Part shown: positions 8,105 through 16,291 of the stretch, one piece after another
How the letters are laid out: the number at the start of each line of letters is the position of its first letter
Position numbering within the stretch: the first letter of the stretch is position 1
From: Shewanella sp. MR-4
GTDB lineage: Bacteria > Pseudomonadota > Gammaproteobacteria > Enterobacterales > Shewanellaceae
Direction: 5' to 3'
Length of the DNA stretch: 64,000 nucleotides
Assembly: GCF_000014685.1 (NCBI RefSeq)
Contig: NC_008321.1
Coordinates: 1,240,001-1,304,000 of the forward strand
Translations under genes and position numbers: made by a program
The notes under the pieces: generated by a model
Told to the model about the DNA's origin: nothing
The model's database searches: none
Seen by the model: only the letters and a program-made list of their open reading frames with translations

Positions 8105-9631
8105 ATGGTTATTCTGGGATTTATCGGTTTAGCATTGGTTATTATCTTGATAGCCGTGCTCTATATTTTACTTGCAAGATATCAGGCTCTGCGGCTACAG
8201 CAGCGATTTTTGGCGCAGTTATGCCCCCAGCTCGATCAACAAAAGATTGAACGCCGCCCCCTTAATATTCCTATCGTGCCGCAGGAGTTTGCGCCCCTGT
8301 ACCACTCCTTAAATGAGATGCTCGCAGCGCTGCCTGCGGGTATGGGCAAGGACAAACTCACTGGGCTGAATAACCGTGTCGGACTCAAGCGCTCATTGAC
8401 GGCTATGATGCCTATCACCCATGGCACCTTAGTGCTCATCGATATCTATCGTTTTCGCTATGTGAATGATCTCTTTGGTTTTGTATTTGGGGATATTCTG
8501 CTTAAACAGTTTGCCGATCGCTTAACCAGCTTAAGTCTTAAACCTAAGTTGATTGCGCGTCTAAACGGTGATGAGTTTTTCCTCTATTACGAGCAAAGTC
8601 TGTCCGAGGAGCAATTGCTGCATTTACGTGGCCGTTTACAAGTTCCCTTTAAAATTAAAGATACGCCTGTGAGTGTGCGAATGCAGATTGGTTGTTTGCA
8701 ATTGGCTGAGCACCATACCGATGTGAGCCATATGCTCAGAAGGCTAGATCTCGCCCTTAAAAAGGCTCGTGCCACTCGCAGCGCTATCGCCTGTTACAGT
8801 GAGAATGACGATATTCGTCAGTTGAGGGAGCTTAAGATTATCGACAGTCTTCCCAGTGGCTTACAGCGGAATCATTTGTATATGGTGTACCAGCCTAAGC
8901 AGGATATTCACACTGGAGCTTGCACCCAAGTAGAGGCTCTAATTCGCTGGGAGCATGAGGAACTCGGGTTTATTTCCCCCGCAGAATTCATTCCGCTGGC
9001 AGAATGCGCCGGCATGATAGATCTAGTGAGCAATTGGGCGCTGGAGCAAGTGCTACAGCAGCAGGTAAAGTGGCGTGTAGCAGGTATCTCTGTATGTGTG
9101 GCGCTTAATCTCTCGACCCGTGATCTCGATAGTGAAACCTTACCCAATGAGATAGCGACCCGCCTCGAACATTATAAATTATCGCCAGAATGCTTAATGA
9201 TTGAGATTACCGAAAGCACTCTGATGGCGGATTTAAACAAGGCCGTGGATACCTTGGAACAAATTCGTCGCCTTGGGGTGAAATTGGCGATCGATGATTT
9301 TGGCACAGGCCATTCATCGCTGGCGTATTTAAAGCATTTACCCGCCAATGAAGTCAAAATCGATAAAGCCTTTCTTCGGGATCTTGAGCCGAATAAGCCC
9401 TCTGAATATATCCTTGAGGCCAGCATCAATATCGCTAAAAAGCTCGGCTACGAGGTGACAGTAGAAGGTGTTGAAACGATCGAAGTCCATGATATGTTGG
9501 TGAATATGGGCGTCGATCGTATTCAAGGGATTGTTTATGCTAAGCCTATGCGGGCCGCAGAGCTTGAAATGAACTGGGAGCAGCTTCGGCCAACGCCTGA
9601 AATGCTCTGCGTGAATGGTTCACATCCCTAG
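8105..9631 (+). CDS. Membrane GGDEF/EAL protein, probable c-di-GMP phosphodiesterase
   Basis: 508 residues: one N-terminal membrane span (about 3-24), a GGDEF-type domain (about 80-235) and an EAL domain (about 250-495). The GGDEF motif reads LNGDEF, so the first Gly is replaced and cyclase activity is doubtful. The EAL domain keeps all the usual metal and catalytic residues: EALIRW, ALNLSTRD, IEITES, IDDFGTGHSS, VKIDKAF, VEGVE and IQGIVYAKP. It is therefore predicted to hydrolyse c-di-GMP. No large periplasmic sensor is present. It follows the HDOD gene on the same strand, and its last 12 bp overlap the end of the convergent thioesterase gene. Confidence 0.88.
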   Translation: MVILGFIGLALVIILIAVLYILLARYQALRLQQRFLAQLCPQLDQQKIERRPLNIPIVPQEFAPLYHSLNEMLAALPAGMGKDKLTGLNNRVGLKRSLTAMMPITHGTLVLIDIYRFRYVNDLFGFVFGDILLKQFADRLTSLSLKPKLIARLNGDEFFLYYEQSLSEEQLLHLRGRLQVPFKIKDTPVSVRMQIGCLQLAEHHTDVSHMLRRLDLALKKARATRSAIACYSENDDIRQLRELKIIDSLPSGLQRNHLYMVYQPKQDIHTGACTQVEALIRWEHEELGFISPAEFIPLAECAGMIDLVSNWALEQVLQQQVKWRVAGISVCVALNLSTRDLDSETLPNEIATRLEHYKLSPECLMIEITESTLMADLNKAVDTLEQIRRLGVKLAIDDFGTGHSSLAYLKHLPANEVKIDKAFLRDLEPNKPSEYILEASINIAKKLGYEVTVEGVETIEVHDMLVNMGVDRIQGIVYAKPMRAAELEMNWEQLRPTPEMLCVNGSHP

Positions 9632-10033
9632 GCTTAATTGGGTAATTAAGTCGGCGGGCATGGGCGCAAGTTGCCGAGCTTGATTCATACATACCATTTC
9701 GATAGTAGCCGTAACCGCTGGTTTTTTACCGTTTGGGCGCCAAATTTCCTGATGCCAGACGGTGCGATATTTACTCTCAAAGTAGAACTTAGTGCGGATA
9801 TCGATGATATCGGCAAACTCCACTCCTTCGTGGCACAACATGTCGCTGCGATACACCGCAAAACCCAATTGCTGCTGTTGCCAGAGGTCGCGTAAACGCT
9901 CGGCGCCAATCACATGCTCACGGGCGCGCTCGAAGTATTTCAAAAAGTTCGGGTGATACACCACGCCAGAAAAATCCGTATCTTCATAGTAAATTTGCAC
10001 AGGGAAAGAATAACTTGGGCTAAATTGCGGCAT
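9620..10033 (-). CDS. YbgC-type acyl-CoA thioesterase (4HBT hotdog fold)
   Basis: 137-residue hotdog-fold protein. IYYEDTDFSGVVYHPNFLKY (about residues 14-33) contains the catalytic Asp and the HPNFLKYFERARE helix typical of 4-hydroxybenzoyl-CoA thioesterase/YbgC proteins, which hydrolyse acyl-CoA esters in the cytoplasm. It is not in the tol-pal operon where YbgC normally sits, so it is probably a paralogue; the substrate is unknown. It converges on the GGDEF/EAL gene with a 12-bp overlap. Confidence 0.85.
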   Translation of the reverse strand: MPQFSPSYSFPVQIYYEDTDFSGVVYHPNFLKYFERAREHVIGAERLRDLWQQQQLGFAVYRSDMLCHEGVEFADIIDIRTKFYFESKYRTVWHQEIWRPNGKKPAVTATIEMVCMNQARQLAPMPADLITQLSLGM

Positions 10034-10153
10034 GGCGTTTTCGATATGAAGTATGTTGAGTGAGCGCAGTCTAGCGGTTTATCGGGCTAAACAAAACCCA
10101 AGATGTGGGTAAACTCGGTGGTTAGGATTGAGAATAGCTAGACGATACAAAGT

Positions 10154-10190
10154 AAAAAGCCATATTCGCCGAAACGAATATGGCTTTTTT
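10154..10190. terminator. Terminator downstream of the purA paralogue
   Basis: AAAAAGCCATATTCG and its full complement flank a six-base loop, followed by a run of T on both strands. It follows the purA paralogue on the minus strand. Confidence 0.88.
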
Positions 10191-10220
10191 GTAGGGTAAT
10201 CGGTGGCTAAAGCGTTTCGC

Positions 10221-11477
10221 TTAGCGAATGATCATCTGGTCGCGTTCAGGTCCTACAGACACCATGCTCACACGCACGCCCATTAAGGCTTCGATGCGCT
10301 CAACATAATGTTGTGCCGCCTTTGGCAGGCTTTCGAAGGTGCGACAGCCAGTGATGTCTTCGCTCCAGCTTTCCATTTGCTCGTACACTGGGCTTAATGC
10401 CGCAGTTTGAGGCCAAATGGGGTTTTCAGTGTGCTCACCTTCGTAGGCTACACAGATTTTCAAATCTTTCATGCCAGTCAAGCAGTCAATCTTGGTCAGA
10501 GCAATTTCAGTCGCTGCTTGCAGTTCAACACCGTTACGAGTTGCAACCGCATCGAAGTAACCCATATCACGTGGACGACCCGTAGTTGCACCAAACTCGT
10601 TGGCATTTTTACGGAAATCATCCTGCTCTTCCATCGCAGTCACTAAGGTGCCTGTACCGACAGATGAGCTGAAAGCTTTCGCTACCGCAATCACACGCTC
10701 TGGACGCAGAGCCGGTAAACCACTACCCAGACCTGCGAAAGCCGCCGTCACGTTAGAAGAGGTAGTGTAAGGATACTCACCGTAAATCAAGTCACGACCC
10801 GCGCCTAATTGCGCTTCAAATAACAAGTTAGCATCTTGTTTTTGTAAGGCTTTTAATGGCTCTGTGACGTTGCAAATAAATGGGCGCCATGGGGCGGTCA
10901 CATCCAACAACCATTGGGTCATTTCGGCGGCCGTTTGGCTAAAGTCACAGCTTGGGTACAGTGCTCTTAACTGGGGCAGTTTCCAGTCGAGCATAAATTG
11001 AATGCGTTCTTGCAGCACTTCGGGTTGGTTTAACCAGCCAACCAGAATACCTTTCTTCATTACGCGGTCGCCATAGGCTGGGGCAATCCCTTGACGGGTT
11101 GAACCATAGGCCAGATCGCCTAAACGTTGTTCTTCTAAGGTATCTTCCAGTGCATGGATAGGTAAGCACAGGGTCGCACGGTCAGAAATGCACAGTTTAA
11201 CTTCAATGCCAGCCGCTTCGACTTCAGCGATTTCAACACTGAGTTTTTCAGGGCTGATCACCATGCCAGGGCCAAGTACTGCAACGCAGTTTGGATTGAA
11301 AATACCGCTAGGTAATTGGTGTAATTTAAAGGTGCCAAAGTCGTTAACGACCGTATGACCTGCGTTGTTACCGCCTTGGAAGCGGACACTCGCTGCAGCA
11401 TCTGCGGCTAAATAATCTACGATTCGGCCTTTGCCTTCATCACCCCAATTTGCACCAACAACTACGATAGACGGCAT
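10221..11477 (-). CDS. purA: Divergent adenylosuccinate synthetase paralogue (PurA family)
   Basis: 418 residues, slightly shorter than the 430-432 of standard PurA, which couples GTP hydrolysis to joining IMP and aspartate. The phosphate loop and catalytic Asp (NWGDEGKGRIVDYL), catalytic His (GGNNAGHTV), aspartate loop (FGATTGRPRDMGYFD), the guanine motif (LTKID) and SVGPERDQM are all present. Other positions differ from E. coli PurA: GTTGRGIGPAY is GSTRQGIAPAY, the RR pair that includes the IMP-contacting Arg143 of the partner subunit is KK, and the FEGAQG segment is FEAQLG. Shewanella and some Vibrionales carry a second purA as I recall; this appears to be that copy. A LysR gene diverges from it, so it is probably regulated. 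The PurA family is certain, exact substrate less so. Confidence 0.85.
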   Translation of the reverse strand: MPSIVVVGANWGDEGKGRIVDYLAADAAASVRFQGGNNAGHTVVNDFGTFKLHQLPSGIFNPNCVAVLGPGMVISPEKLSVEIAEVEAAGIEVKLCISDRATLCLPIHALEDTLEEQRLGDLAYGSTRQGIAPAYGDRVMKKGILVGWLNQPEVLQERIQFMLDWKLPQLRALYPSCDFSQTAAEMTQWLLDVTAPWRPFICNVTEPLKALQKQDANLLFEAQLGAGRDLIYGEYPYTTSSNVTAAFAGLGSGLPALRPERVIAVAKAFSSSVGTGTLVTAMEEQDDFRKNANEFGATTGRPRDMGYFDAVATRNGVELQAATEIALTKIDCLTGMKDLKICVAYEGEHTENPIWPQTAALSPVYEQMESWSEDITGCRTFESLPKAAQHYVERIEALMGVRVSMVSVGPERDQMIIR

Positions 11478-11608
11478 AACATCATCTCCACAGGAATTAA
11501 GCGATTATGCTAGACCTGCTTAATGAATAAGAGAAATTAATTATAGTTATCGTCGTGATAAGGAAATCATATATCATAGGGTGAGCTGAATGGATGGAGA
11601 TGAATGCG

Positions 11609-12502
11609 ATGCTGGAACTTCATTGGTTAAAGACCTTCGTGACCTTAGCCGAGTGTAAGCACTTCGGAAAAGCGGCAGCAGCGCTGCATATGACGCAGCC
11701 TAATGTCAGCTTGCATATCAAACAACTGGAGCAGAATACTCGAGTTAAGTTGATTGAGCGCAATCCGTTTAGGCTAACTCAGGCGGGGTTTCGTTTACTC
11801 GAGAGTAGCCAGAAGACCTTGATGGAGCTGCAAGTGTGTCAGGCGGATCTCAATGCCATCAACGATCTCAGTCAAGGCACCTTGACCATAGCAGCCAGCG
11901 ATATCATTTCGCGGTTGCTGCTTATTCAGCCATTTCAATTATTTAAAGCGGAATTCCCCGGGATTGATTTTTCCCTGCTCAATACCACGTCTTCCCAAGC
12001 CTCAGAATTAGTGACTAATGCCGAGGCGGATTTAGGCTTTGTGATCGCGCAAAAGGAGAGTCAGCCGCTGCATTTTACCGAGTTACAGCAAATCAAATGG
12101 TGTGCCCTTGGGGATAATTTGCAGCTGTGGCAGCAAAGCCAAGCCAGCCATGATATGCCCCACGCGGAGCGGCCGACTTTGATTCTGCTCGGCCATGATA
12201 CTCGTACCCGCGAGTTGCTCGATCCCGCATTACCGACCTTAAATTTACCCCGTTATCGGATCATGGAAGTCGGTAGTGTGGATGCGCAAATCGATTGGGC
12301 CGAGGCGGGCTTTGGGGTAGCGATTGTGCCTGAGTTTTCAATTTACACTAAGACGCACTTAAAGAGTAAAGTCACGCCATTGCCACAGTTCCCGAGCACC
12401 AGTTTGGGTTACATAGTGCGGCAGAATCAGATCCTATCGAAGGCGATTAAGCAGCTGCTACATTGGGTGAACCAAGAGATTATCCGTACCCAAGGCAGCT
12501 AA
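11609..12502 (+). CDS. LysR family transcriptional regulator divergent from purA paralogue
   Basis: 297 residues with an N-terminal winged helix-turn-helix (LHWLKTFVTLAECKHFGKAA, then NVSLHIKQLEQ) and a C-terminal LysR ligand-binding domain. The start at 11609 is preferred over ATGs at 11594 and 11600 because GGAGA at 11596-11600 is ideally spaced. LysR proteins usually control the gene they diverge from, which here is the purA paralogue across about 130 bp; that is inference. Confidence 0.88.
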   Translation: MLELHWLKTFVTLAECKHFGKAAAALHMTQPNVSLHIKQLEQNTRVKLIERNPFRLTQAGFRLLESSQKTLMELQVCQADLNAINDLSQGTLTIAASDIISRLLLIQPFQLFKAEFPGIDFSLLNTTSSQASELVTNAEADLGFVIAQKESQPLHFTELQQIKWCALGDNLQLWQQSQASHDMPHAERPTLILLGHDTRTRELLDPALPTLNLPRYRIMEVGSVDAQIDWAEAGFGVAIVPEFSIYTKTHLKSKVTPLPQFPSTSLGYIVRQNQILSKAIKQLLHWVNQEIIRTQGS

Positions 12503-12517
12503 TGGCGGTTTGAAAGG

Positions 12518-13336
12518 TTACTTAGTGCTAAGCAGTTGTTGATACTGTCCATTGGCTTTTAACTGGGTTAAGCCCAGATCCAGCTCTTTAGCGAGTTGTG
12601 CGGCTTTGGGGTTTTCCTTCGAAAAGGCCAGATAAATCTCGCTGCTATGGTTATTAAAGGCGGGGATCACATCGTCACTGACGCCCATTTTTTGCAGGTT
12701 TTCCTGTGCGACTAAGTCGAACATGACCGCCGCATCGATTCGGCCAATCATCAACAGATTAATCAGTTGCTGTTGGTTGGCGACCGTGATGACATTCAGT
12801 TGGCGCTGTTTCACCAGTTCGGGAAACTCATCGCCATACTCATAACTTTTTATGACCCCGACTATGCTGCCTTTGGGAATTTCCCATTTATTGGCGGCGA
12901 TGAGCGGGCGTTGTTTGCGTTGATAAAAAGAGGCTTTCGCCACAAATAGCGGCGTGTTACCAAACACAAAACGTTGCTCAGTACTCGCTTCGCGGGTCAC
13001 GTTAAAGACTCCATCGACGGCACCTTTTTCGGCCATCATAAGGGCGCGGCTATAGGGCACGACTAGGCTGTTGACTTCCACTTGAGATTGCTTGAATGCC
13101 GCCGCGATAAGGCGATGGGAGATCCCTTGGCCAAACTGATTGGCGAACGGCGGCCAGCTGTCTTCGGCGGCTAAGGTGATGCTATGTCCTACGGCTTGTG
13201 GGTTACTTTGGCTTTCTTGGGCAAAGGAGGAGTGGGTTGTGGCAGAGAATAAAAATAGGCAAGCCGCAGTCAACAACGTCAGCGGGTTATTTATTACTCG
13301 CTGAAATTCATTCCTTGTTGGGCTGCAAACACGCAT
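12518..13336 (-). CDS. Periplasmic solute-binding protein, family 3 type
   Basis: 272 residues with a signal peptide (LTLLTAACLFLFSATTHSSFA, cleavage near residue 39) and an SBP_bac_3 fold: LAAEDSWPPFANQFGQGISH, MAEKGAVDGVFNVTRE, and a final LTQLKANGQYQQLLS. The N-terminal extension before the signal peptide is long; no better start codon was found. No permease or ATPase genes are linked, as is common for the many orphan binding proteins of Shewanella. Ligand unknown, probably an amino acid or similar small molecule. Confidence 0.8.
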   Translation of the reverse strand: MRVCSPTRNEFQRVINNPLTLLTAACLFLFSATTHSSFAQESQSNPQAVGHSITLAAEDSWPPFANQFGQGISHRLIAAAFKQSQVEVNSLVVPYSRALMMAEKGAVDGVFNVTREASTEQRFVFGNTPLFVAKASFYQRKQRPLIAANKWEIPKGSIVGVIKSYEYGDEFPELVKQRQLNVITVANQQQLINLLMIGRIDAAVMFDLVAQENLQKMGVSDDVIPAFNNHSSEIYLAFSKENPKAAQLAKELDLGLTQLKANGQYQQLLSTK

Positions 13337-13539
13337 CTTACTTCCATATCATCCTATTCCTAATCGGAAATTTATATCATAAGTGCCTATAACGAACCTA
13401 ATCATTTTGCGATTTGTGATGTGGCCGAGATTGTTTATGACAAAACGAGTTAGGCCATAAAACTGTGATCTTAAGTTGTGACTTTTGGTTTTTTAATTAT
13501 TAGAATAATCTGATTGAAAAAAAACTAATGGAGTAAGTC

Positions 13540-13968
13540 ATGGCGGATAAAGTCGTTGAAGTCACCACACATATGGGAAGCGGTTGGAAGGTTACGGCGC
13601 AGGTGCGTGAGCATTTGCTGATTATCGATCAACCCAGCGCGACCAATGAAGGAGCGAATCCCTTAGAGACTTTTTTATTTTCGCTCGGAGGCTGTATTTC
13701 GGCGATTGCTAAGATGGTTGCGCGTGAGCGAAATATCACCATTCACCAGTTCGATGTGCATGTCAGAGCCGTGATGAATTCGGCGGGATTACTAGGCCAG
13801 CCTTCGGATGATCCTGTGGGATTTAAAGAAATTGCCATCAATGCCAGCATTGATGCTGACTTAACCGATGCACAAAAGAGCGAGTTTTTAGATACTGTTT
13901 GTAACCGTTGCCCTGTCCACGACAATCTGCTGCGCCCAAGTTTAGTCACTCACCAAGTTCAGCACTAA
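13540..13968 (+). CDS. OsmC/Ohr family protein
   Basis: 142-residue OsmC-like protein. The family uses two cysteines to reduce organic or fatty-acid hydroperoxides. Here GGCISAIAKMVARERN (Cys about residue 51) and VCNRCPVHDNL (about 127-137) carry the redox cysteines, and NPLETFLFSLGG is the conserved region before the first. Start ATG at 13540 follows a GGAG at 13531-13534. It stands alone between oppositely oriented neighbours and ends at a strong terminator. Confidence 0.87.
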   Translation: MADKVVEVTTHMGSGWKVTAQVREHLLIIDQPSATNEGANPLETFLFSLGGCISAIAKMVARERNITIHQFDVHVRAVMNSAGLLGQPSDDPVGFKEIAINASIDADLTDAQKSEFLDTVCNRCPVHDNLLRPSLVTHQVQH

Positions 13969-14000
13969 TCTCAAGATTAATTTCGATAGCGGCTTAAAAG

Positions 14001-14030
14001 CATAAACCCCAGAGTTTGCTGGGGTTTATG
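14001..14030. terminator. Bidirectional terminator between osmC-like and tetR genes
   Basis: Perfect 12-bp stem CATAAACCCCAG with its complement around AGTTTG. It separates two convergent genes. Confidence 0.85.
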
Positions 14031-14056
14031 TCAATGGTTATCAGCTAGTCGCACTA

Positions 14057-14677
14057 TCACGCATTATTTTTCGGAAAGTTGGCTAACACTAGCTCGGCGA
14101 CTTTACGTAATTCTCCGGGGCATATGCCATTGGTGGCTTGCACTGCCATGCCTTGCAGCACTGTGCCTATATATCGAGACAGCAGCAGTGGATCGGCATC
14201 TGCGGGTAAATCGCCTTCATCCTTTGCCCGTTGCAGACGTTGGCATAGTGCCTGTTCACCGTCACGGCGGCGGGTGATTAAAGTCTCTTTAATGGCTTGC
14301 CCTGCTTCGCTACAGGCGAGGGCACCTTGTACTATCAGACAGCCTTGAGGGTGATTCTTATCCACCAAATTCGTTGCTGCGCCATAGAGCATGGATTCAG
14401 CCACTTGATAGGCGGTTTCTTTTTCAAGGGAAGGATAGAAAAACGCACAAGGGAGCTGCTCGTATAACTCGATCGCTTTCAGAAACAGCTGCTCTTTGTT
14501 ACCGAAGGCGGCATACAGGCTGGGTTTGTTAATGCCCATGGCCTGAGTTAGGTCGGTTAACGATGTACCTTCAAAACCTTTTCGCCAGAAGACTTCCAAG
14601 GCTTTAGCTAATGCATCGTCGGCGTCGAAGGCTCGCGGGCGACCTACACAGGGCGTCTGGGTGACGGTTGACATCAT
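14057..14677 (-). CDS. TetR family repressor, probable regulator of the adjacent RND pump
   Basis: About 206 residues. The N-terminal helix-turn-helix is clear: ALEVFWRKGFEGTSLTDLTQ followed by MGINKPSLYAAFGNKEQLF. The ATG at 14677 (or the next codon at 14674) is chosen since GAGGAG lies 4-7 bases upstream; a TTG start further out is less likely. It diverges from an RND efflux operon, the classical arrangement for an efflux repressor, and possible operators lie in the shared 362-bp gap. Confidence 0.88.
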   Translation of the reverse strand: MMSTVTQTPCVGRPRAFDADDALAKALEVFWRKGFEGTSLTDLTQAMGINKPSLYAAFGNKEQLFLKAIELYEQLPCAFFYPSLEKETAYQVAESMLYGAATNLVDKNHPQGCLIVQGALACSEAGQAIKETLITRRRDGEQALCQRLQRAKDEGDLPADADPLLLSRYIGTVLQGMAVQATNGICPGELRKVAELVLANFPKNNA

Positions 14678-15039
14678 TAGGCTCCTCAATTCTCAATTGC
14701 CCCTAGGATAGACATGGGTTTAGTTCATGTCCAGCCACACTTGCCTGCTGTCTGCGGGTTAGGTGAGTTACTCCCCCAAAAATACATCGTCCATTCGAGC
14801 CCACATAGCACGCTATCGGCGGCTAATCACCTCAAAGGCTTAACTAGCTATTTATTAAGCTGTCACAAATAATTAAATACTTATCGGTACAAAAATCTGT
14901 TGACAGGGTCATTTTACACTATATATTACCGCTCAGTACACAATATTTTTTACCAGTCGGTATTTATTGGTTTTGACCGAGTGTTATCACTGATGTCTGT
15001 TTTAAACGAGATAAATGCCTGCCACATGAGGATTGTAAG
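14678..15039. other. Regulatory gap between tetR and the RND pump operon
   Basis: 362 bp between divergent genes. It contains a good sigma-70 promoter and two operator-like repeats described separately, and otherwise no gene. Confidence 0.7.
14900..14962 (+). promoter_or_regulatory. Sigma-70 promoter with two TACC...GTA operator-like sites
   Basis: TTGACA (14900-14905), a 16-bp spacer and TATATT (14922-14927) form a good promoter for the pump operon. TACCGCTCAGTA (14927-14938) overlaps the end of the -10 and TACCAGTCGGTA (14951-14962) lies exactly 24 bp downstream. Both are related imperfect palindromes suitable for TetR-type binding. Confidence 0.55.
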
Positions 15040-16278
15040 ATGAAAAGTAACCAACCTTTACGGATATTGATGTTGACTGCCGTGGCGGCGTTTGTCCTTT
15101 CGGCCTGTGGTGAACCCGAAGCCCAGCAGGGGCAAGCACCGGGGGCACCTAAGGTCGATGTCGCGCAGGTATTGCATGAGCGCGTTACCGAGTGGGATGA
15201 ATTTACTGGCCGTTTGCAGGCGCCAGAAAGTGTGACCTTAGTGCCACGCGTGTCTGGCTATATTGCCTCGGTCAACTTTAAAGAAGGCGCCTTAGTGAAA
15301 AAAGGCGATGTGCTATTCCATATCGATGCGAGTGTGTTTGAAGCGGAAGTGGCCCGGTTAAAAGCAGATCTTGCTAGCGCGCTCTCTGCTGAGCAACTGG
15401 CCACTAACGACTTAGAACGTGCCCGCAAACTCTTTGCCCAAAAGGCGGTATCTGCAGAATTACTCGATACCCGCGAGTCTAACAAACGCCAAACCACGGC
15501 GGCCGTAGCCTCTGTAAAAGCGGCGCTGCTGCGCGCCGAGCTGGACTTAGATTACACCCAAGTGCGCGCACCGATTGATGGCCGCGCCTCCTACGCCAAT
15601 GTCACCGCGGGTAACTATGTGTCTGCGGGGCAGAGTGTGTTAACCAGCTTAGTGTCGACAGCCAGCATGTATGCCTACTTCGATGTGGATGAGCAAACCT
15701 ATCTGAAATACGTCAAGTTAACCGCCGAGAAAAAGCGTAAAGACCCTCGTGCTGGCGACAATCCCGTGTATATGGCACTGGCCAACGAGCGCGAATATCA
15801 ACACATAGGCCTAGTGGACTTTGTCGATAATTCGATGGACAGACAGACGGGCACTATTCGAGTACGTGCCACGTTTAGCAATGAAGACAACAGCTTGCTC
15901 CCTGGTCTGTTCGCCAGATTACGTACCGCCGGTAGCGGCGCCTACGACGGCATTTTAATCGACGATAAAGCCGTGGGCACGGATCTGAACAATAAGTTCG
16001 TGTTAGTGGTGGCAAACGATGGCACTGTGGAGTATCGCGGCGTCACCCTAGGTGAAAAAGTTCAAGGTTTACGTATTGTTAAGCAAGGTTTAGCGGCAGA
16101 CGACAAAATCGTCGTCAATGGCATGCAAAGGGTTCGTCCTAAGATGCAAATTGAGCCACACCTGGTTGATATGGCCGACAGCGAACAGCTAGAGGCGCTT
16201 CGTCAAGCTCAATTACTGCTTGATAAACATCAAGAAAATATCACCACCCCAGACGTTGAAGTAGCGAGCCGCGGTTAA
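15040..16278 (+). CDS. RND efflux periplasmic adaptor lipoprotein (MexE-like)
   Basis: 412 residues. A lipoprotein signal ends in VLSAC (lipid-modified Cys23). The HlyD-type adaptor layout follows: barrel-sandwich hybrid (RVSGYIASVNFKEGALVKKG), a short alpha-hairpin (about residues 100-165), the second lipoyl half (YTQVRAPIDGRASYANVTAG), then beta-barrel and membrane-proximal domains. It bridges the inner-membrane pump encoded 13 bp downstream to an outer-membrane channel of TolC type. First gene of the operon, likely repressed by the divergent TetR protein. Confidence 0.9.
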   Translation: MKSNQPLRILMLTAVAAFVLSACGEPEAQQGQAPGAPKVDVAQVLHERVTEWDEFTGRLQAPESVTLVPRVSGYIASVNFKEGALVKKGDVLFHIDASVFEAEVARLKADLASALSAEQLATNDLERARKLFAQKAVSAELLDTRESNKRQTTAAVASVKAALLRAELDLDYTQVRAPIDGRASYANVTAGNYVSAGQSVLTSLVSTASMYAYFDVDEQTYLKYVKLTAEKKRKDPRAGDNPVYMALANEREYQHIGLVDFVDNSMDRQTGTIRVRATFSNEDNSLLPGLFARLRTAGSGAYDGILIDDKAVGTDLNNKFVLVVANDGTVEYRGVTLGEKVQGLRIVKQGLAADDKIVVNGMQRVRPKMQIEPHLVDMADSEQLEALRQAQLLLDKHQENITTPDVEVASRG

Positions 16279-16291
16279 GGAATCCAACAGA

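Noticed and set aside
10221..11477. PurZ (2-aminoadenylosuccinate synthetase) assignment for the PurA paralogue
   Set aside because: The catalytic Asp of PurA is retained in NWGDEGKG, whereas PurZ proteins replace it; no phage genes are nearby.
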